Below the pieces are notes generated by a model. The model was given only the letters and a program-made list of their open reading frames with translations, was not told the origin of the DNA and ran no database searches. A program made the position numbers and the translations under genes. Positions 6,769 to 7,132 of a stretch of 7,132 nt of DNA are shown here, piece by piece. Source of the DNA: Planctomycetes bacterium RBG_13_46_10. Its GTDB lineage: Bacteria > Planctomycetota > Phycisphaerae > Sedimentisphaerales > Anaerobacaceae. Location: NCBI GenBank assembly GCA_001824645.1, contig MHYD01000078.1, forward strand, positions 21,197-28,328, in the 5' to 3' direction. The stretch's first letter is position 1, and each line of letters opens with the position of its first letter.

Positions 6769-6770
6769 TT

Positions 6771-7033
6771 AATTCTAAACTTAAAGAAAACTTGGGCACA
6801 TATTTTTAATGATGGTATATCATTGGCTTGTGTAATGCCGATAAAGCAGAGTTTCTTATGTTCTGCAAAAGAAGATTTTATATTTCCATTAGAAGCCATA
6901 TAGGGCTTCTCTTGGAAGGGATGTCTTACAGCATAAGGAAGGAGGTAGAAAAACAGGCACAGTTTTTGGAATCCGTCGCCTGTGGCTCGTGCCTCGTGAC
7001 CCGGGCGATGAAGAATTAGCGACGAGGACAGTT
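6771..7033. other. Intergenic region before the third signal-peptide start
   Basis: No convincing gene: the plus-strand frames at 6712-6903 and 6828-7019 cross the palindromes or lack any family feature. Structured elements are a hairpin at 6891-6910, a weak GCAGA/TCTGC pair (6846-6866), and a 7-base tandem CTCGTGC/CTCGTGA (6986-6999) inside a GC-rich patch flanked by TCGCC (6976-6980) and GGCGA (7004-7008). The purine-rich GGAAGGAGGT at about 6939-6948 resembles a ribosome binding site, but no coding start follows it. Confidence 0.4.
6891..6910. repeat. Small perfect hairpin
   Basis: AGAAGCC (6891-6897) pairs perfectly with GGCTTCT (6904-6910) around the six-base loop ATATAG. No T-tract follows. 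It could be a structured leader element or a fragment of a decayed repeat. Confidence 0.4.
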
Positions 7034-7065
7034 AATTTAACTTTTCTGTAGGAGGAATATTATGT
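7034..7065 (+). promoter_or_regulatory. Leader with strong ribosome binding site, copy 2
   Basis: AATTTAACTTTT (7034-7045) and AGGAGGAATATTATGT (7050-7065) repeat the leader found at 763-793. The AGGAGG lies directly upstream of the ATG at 7062 with the same spacing as in the first LamG gene. This strongly supports 7062 as a real or formerly real start. Confidence 0.75.
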
Positions 7066-7132
7066 ATAAAAGATTGTTTTATTTAATTTTTGTTTTGGTG
7101 GTATCTTGCACATGCACGTTTTAAGCCAGCAG
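7062..7132 (+). pseudogene. Start of a third secreted protein, interrupted by a stop after 20 codons; cut by window edge
   Basis: From ATG 7062 the frame encodes MYKRLFYLIFVLVVSCTCTF and then TAA at 7122-7124. The peptide has the layout of a signal peptide (KR at 3-4, hydrophobic core 5-15) and resembles the start of the first LamG protein (M.KK.IYL...L). VVSC at 13-16 would also fit a lipobox. The stop falls inside or just after the expected signal peptide, and GCC AGC AG follows. Shifting to another frame after the hydrophobic core gives a readable continuation (for example VLSQQ), so one indel would explain it: a frameshifted gene, or a sequencing/assembly error. A genuine 20-residue leader peptide is less likely. 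Only eight bases after the stop are visible, so the product is unknown. Confidence 0.45.

Noticed and set aside
6651..6903. Short open frames on both strands across the GC-rich palindromes
   Set aside because: The translations come from the repeat itself (RDPALRECDPASREP) and lack ribosome binding sites; likely spurious calls.

Overview
The window looks like a fragment of a Planctomycetota genome, most likely Phycisphaerae-like (inference). Three things point there: a partial ECF-type sigma factor of the kind expanded in Planctomycetes and Verrucomicrobia, very large secreted proteins built from LamG and FN3-like domains with a DPNLV.WWKLDE opening and a YYWRVDEV signature, and intergenic DNA full of short GC-rich palindromes. 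No mobile-element gene, tRNA, rRNA or CRISPR array was found.

Layout. Positions 1-416 (minus strand) hold the N-terminal 138 codons of a sigma-70 family factor cut by the window edge; this part is visibly more GC-rich than the rest. A 373-base divergent intergenic region (417-789) follows, with two strong inverted repeats just before the next gene. Positions 790-4128 (plus) encode a 1112-residue secreted protein: signal peptide, LamG, two FN3-like repeats, a second LamG, a third FN3-like repeat, and a large C-terminal module. A 310-base intergenic stretch (4129-4438) holds several hairpins and a REP-like block. Positions 4439-6670 (plus) encode a 743-residue secreted protein: signal peptide, a ThuA/glutamine-amidotransferase-like domain with an EF-hand-like calcium loop, one FN3-like repeat, and the same C-terminal module. 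The last intergenic stretch (6671-7061) carries a doubled GC-rich palindrome and ends in a leader nearly identical to that of the first secreted gene. That leader is followed by a third signal-peptide-like start (7062) that hits a stop codon after 20 residues.

The two complete plus-strand genes look like a paralogous, surface-directed, carbohydrate-binding or adhesive set. They have different N-terminal business ends and share an FN3-like linker and a roughly 370-residue C-terminal module. In that module a DUF1349-like concanavalin-type domain appears to be inserted into a second beta-rich domain. The divergent sigma factor may control the neighbourhood; a GTGAGAT..GAAAAAT motif near its start recurs as a perfect inverted repeat before the first LamG gene. 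That link is inference only.

The points most worth a second look are the nested C-terminal module, the shared motif and hairpins in the divergent region, the calcium loop in the ThuA-like domain, the duplicated leader in front of an interrupted third gene, and the REP-like palindromes.
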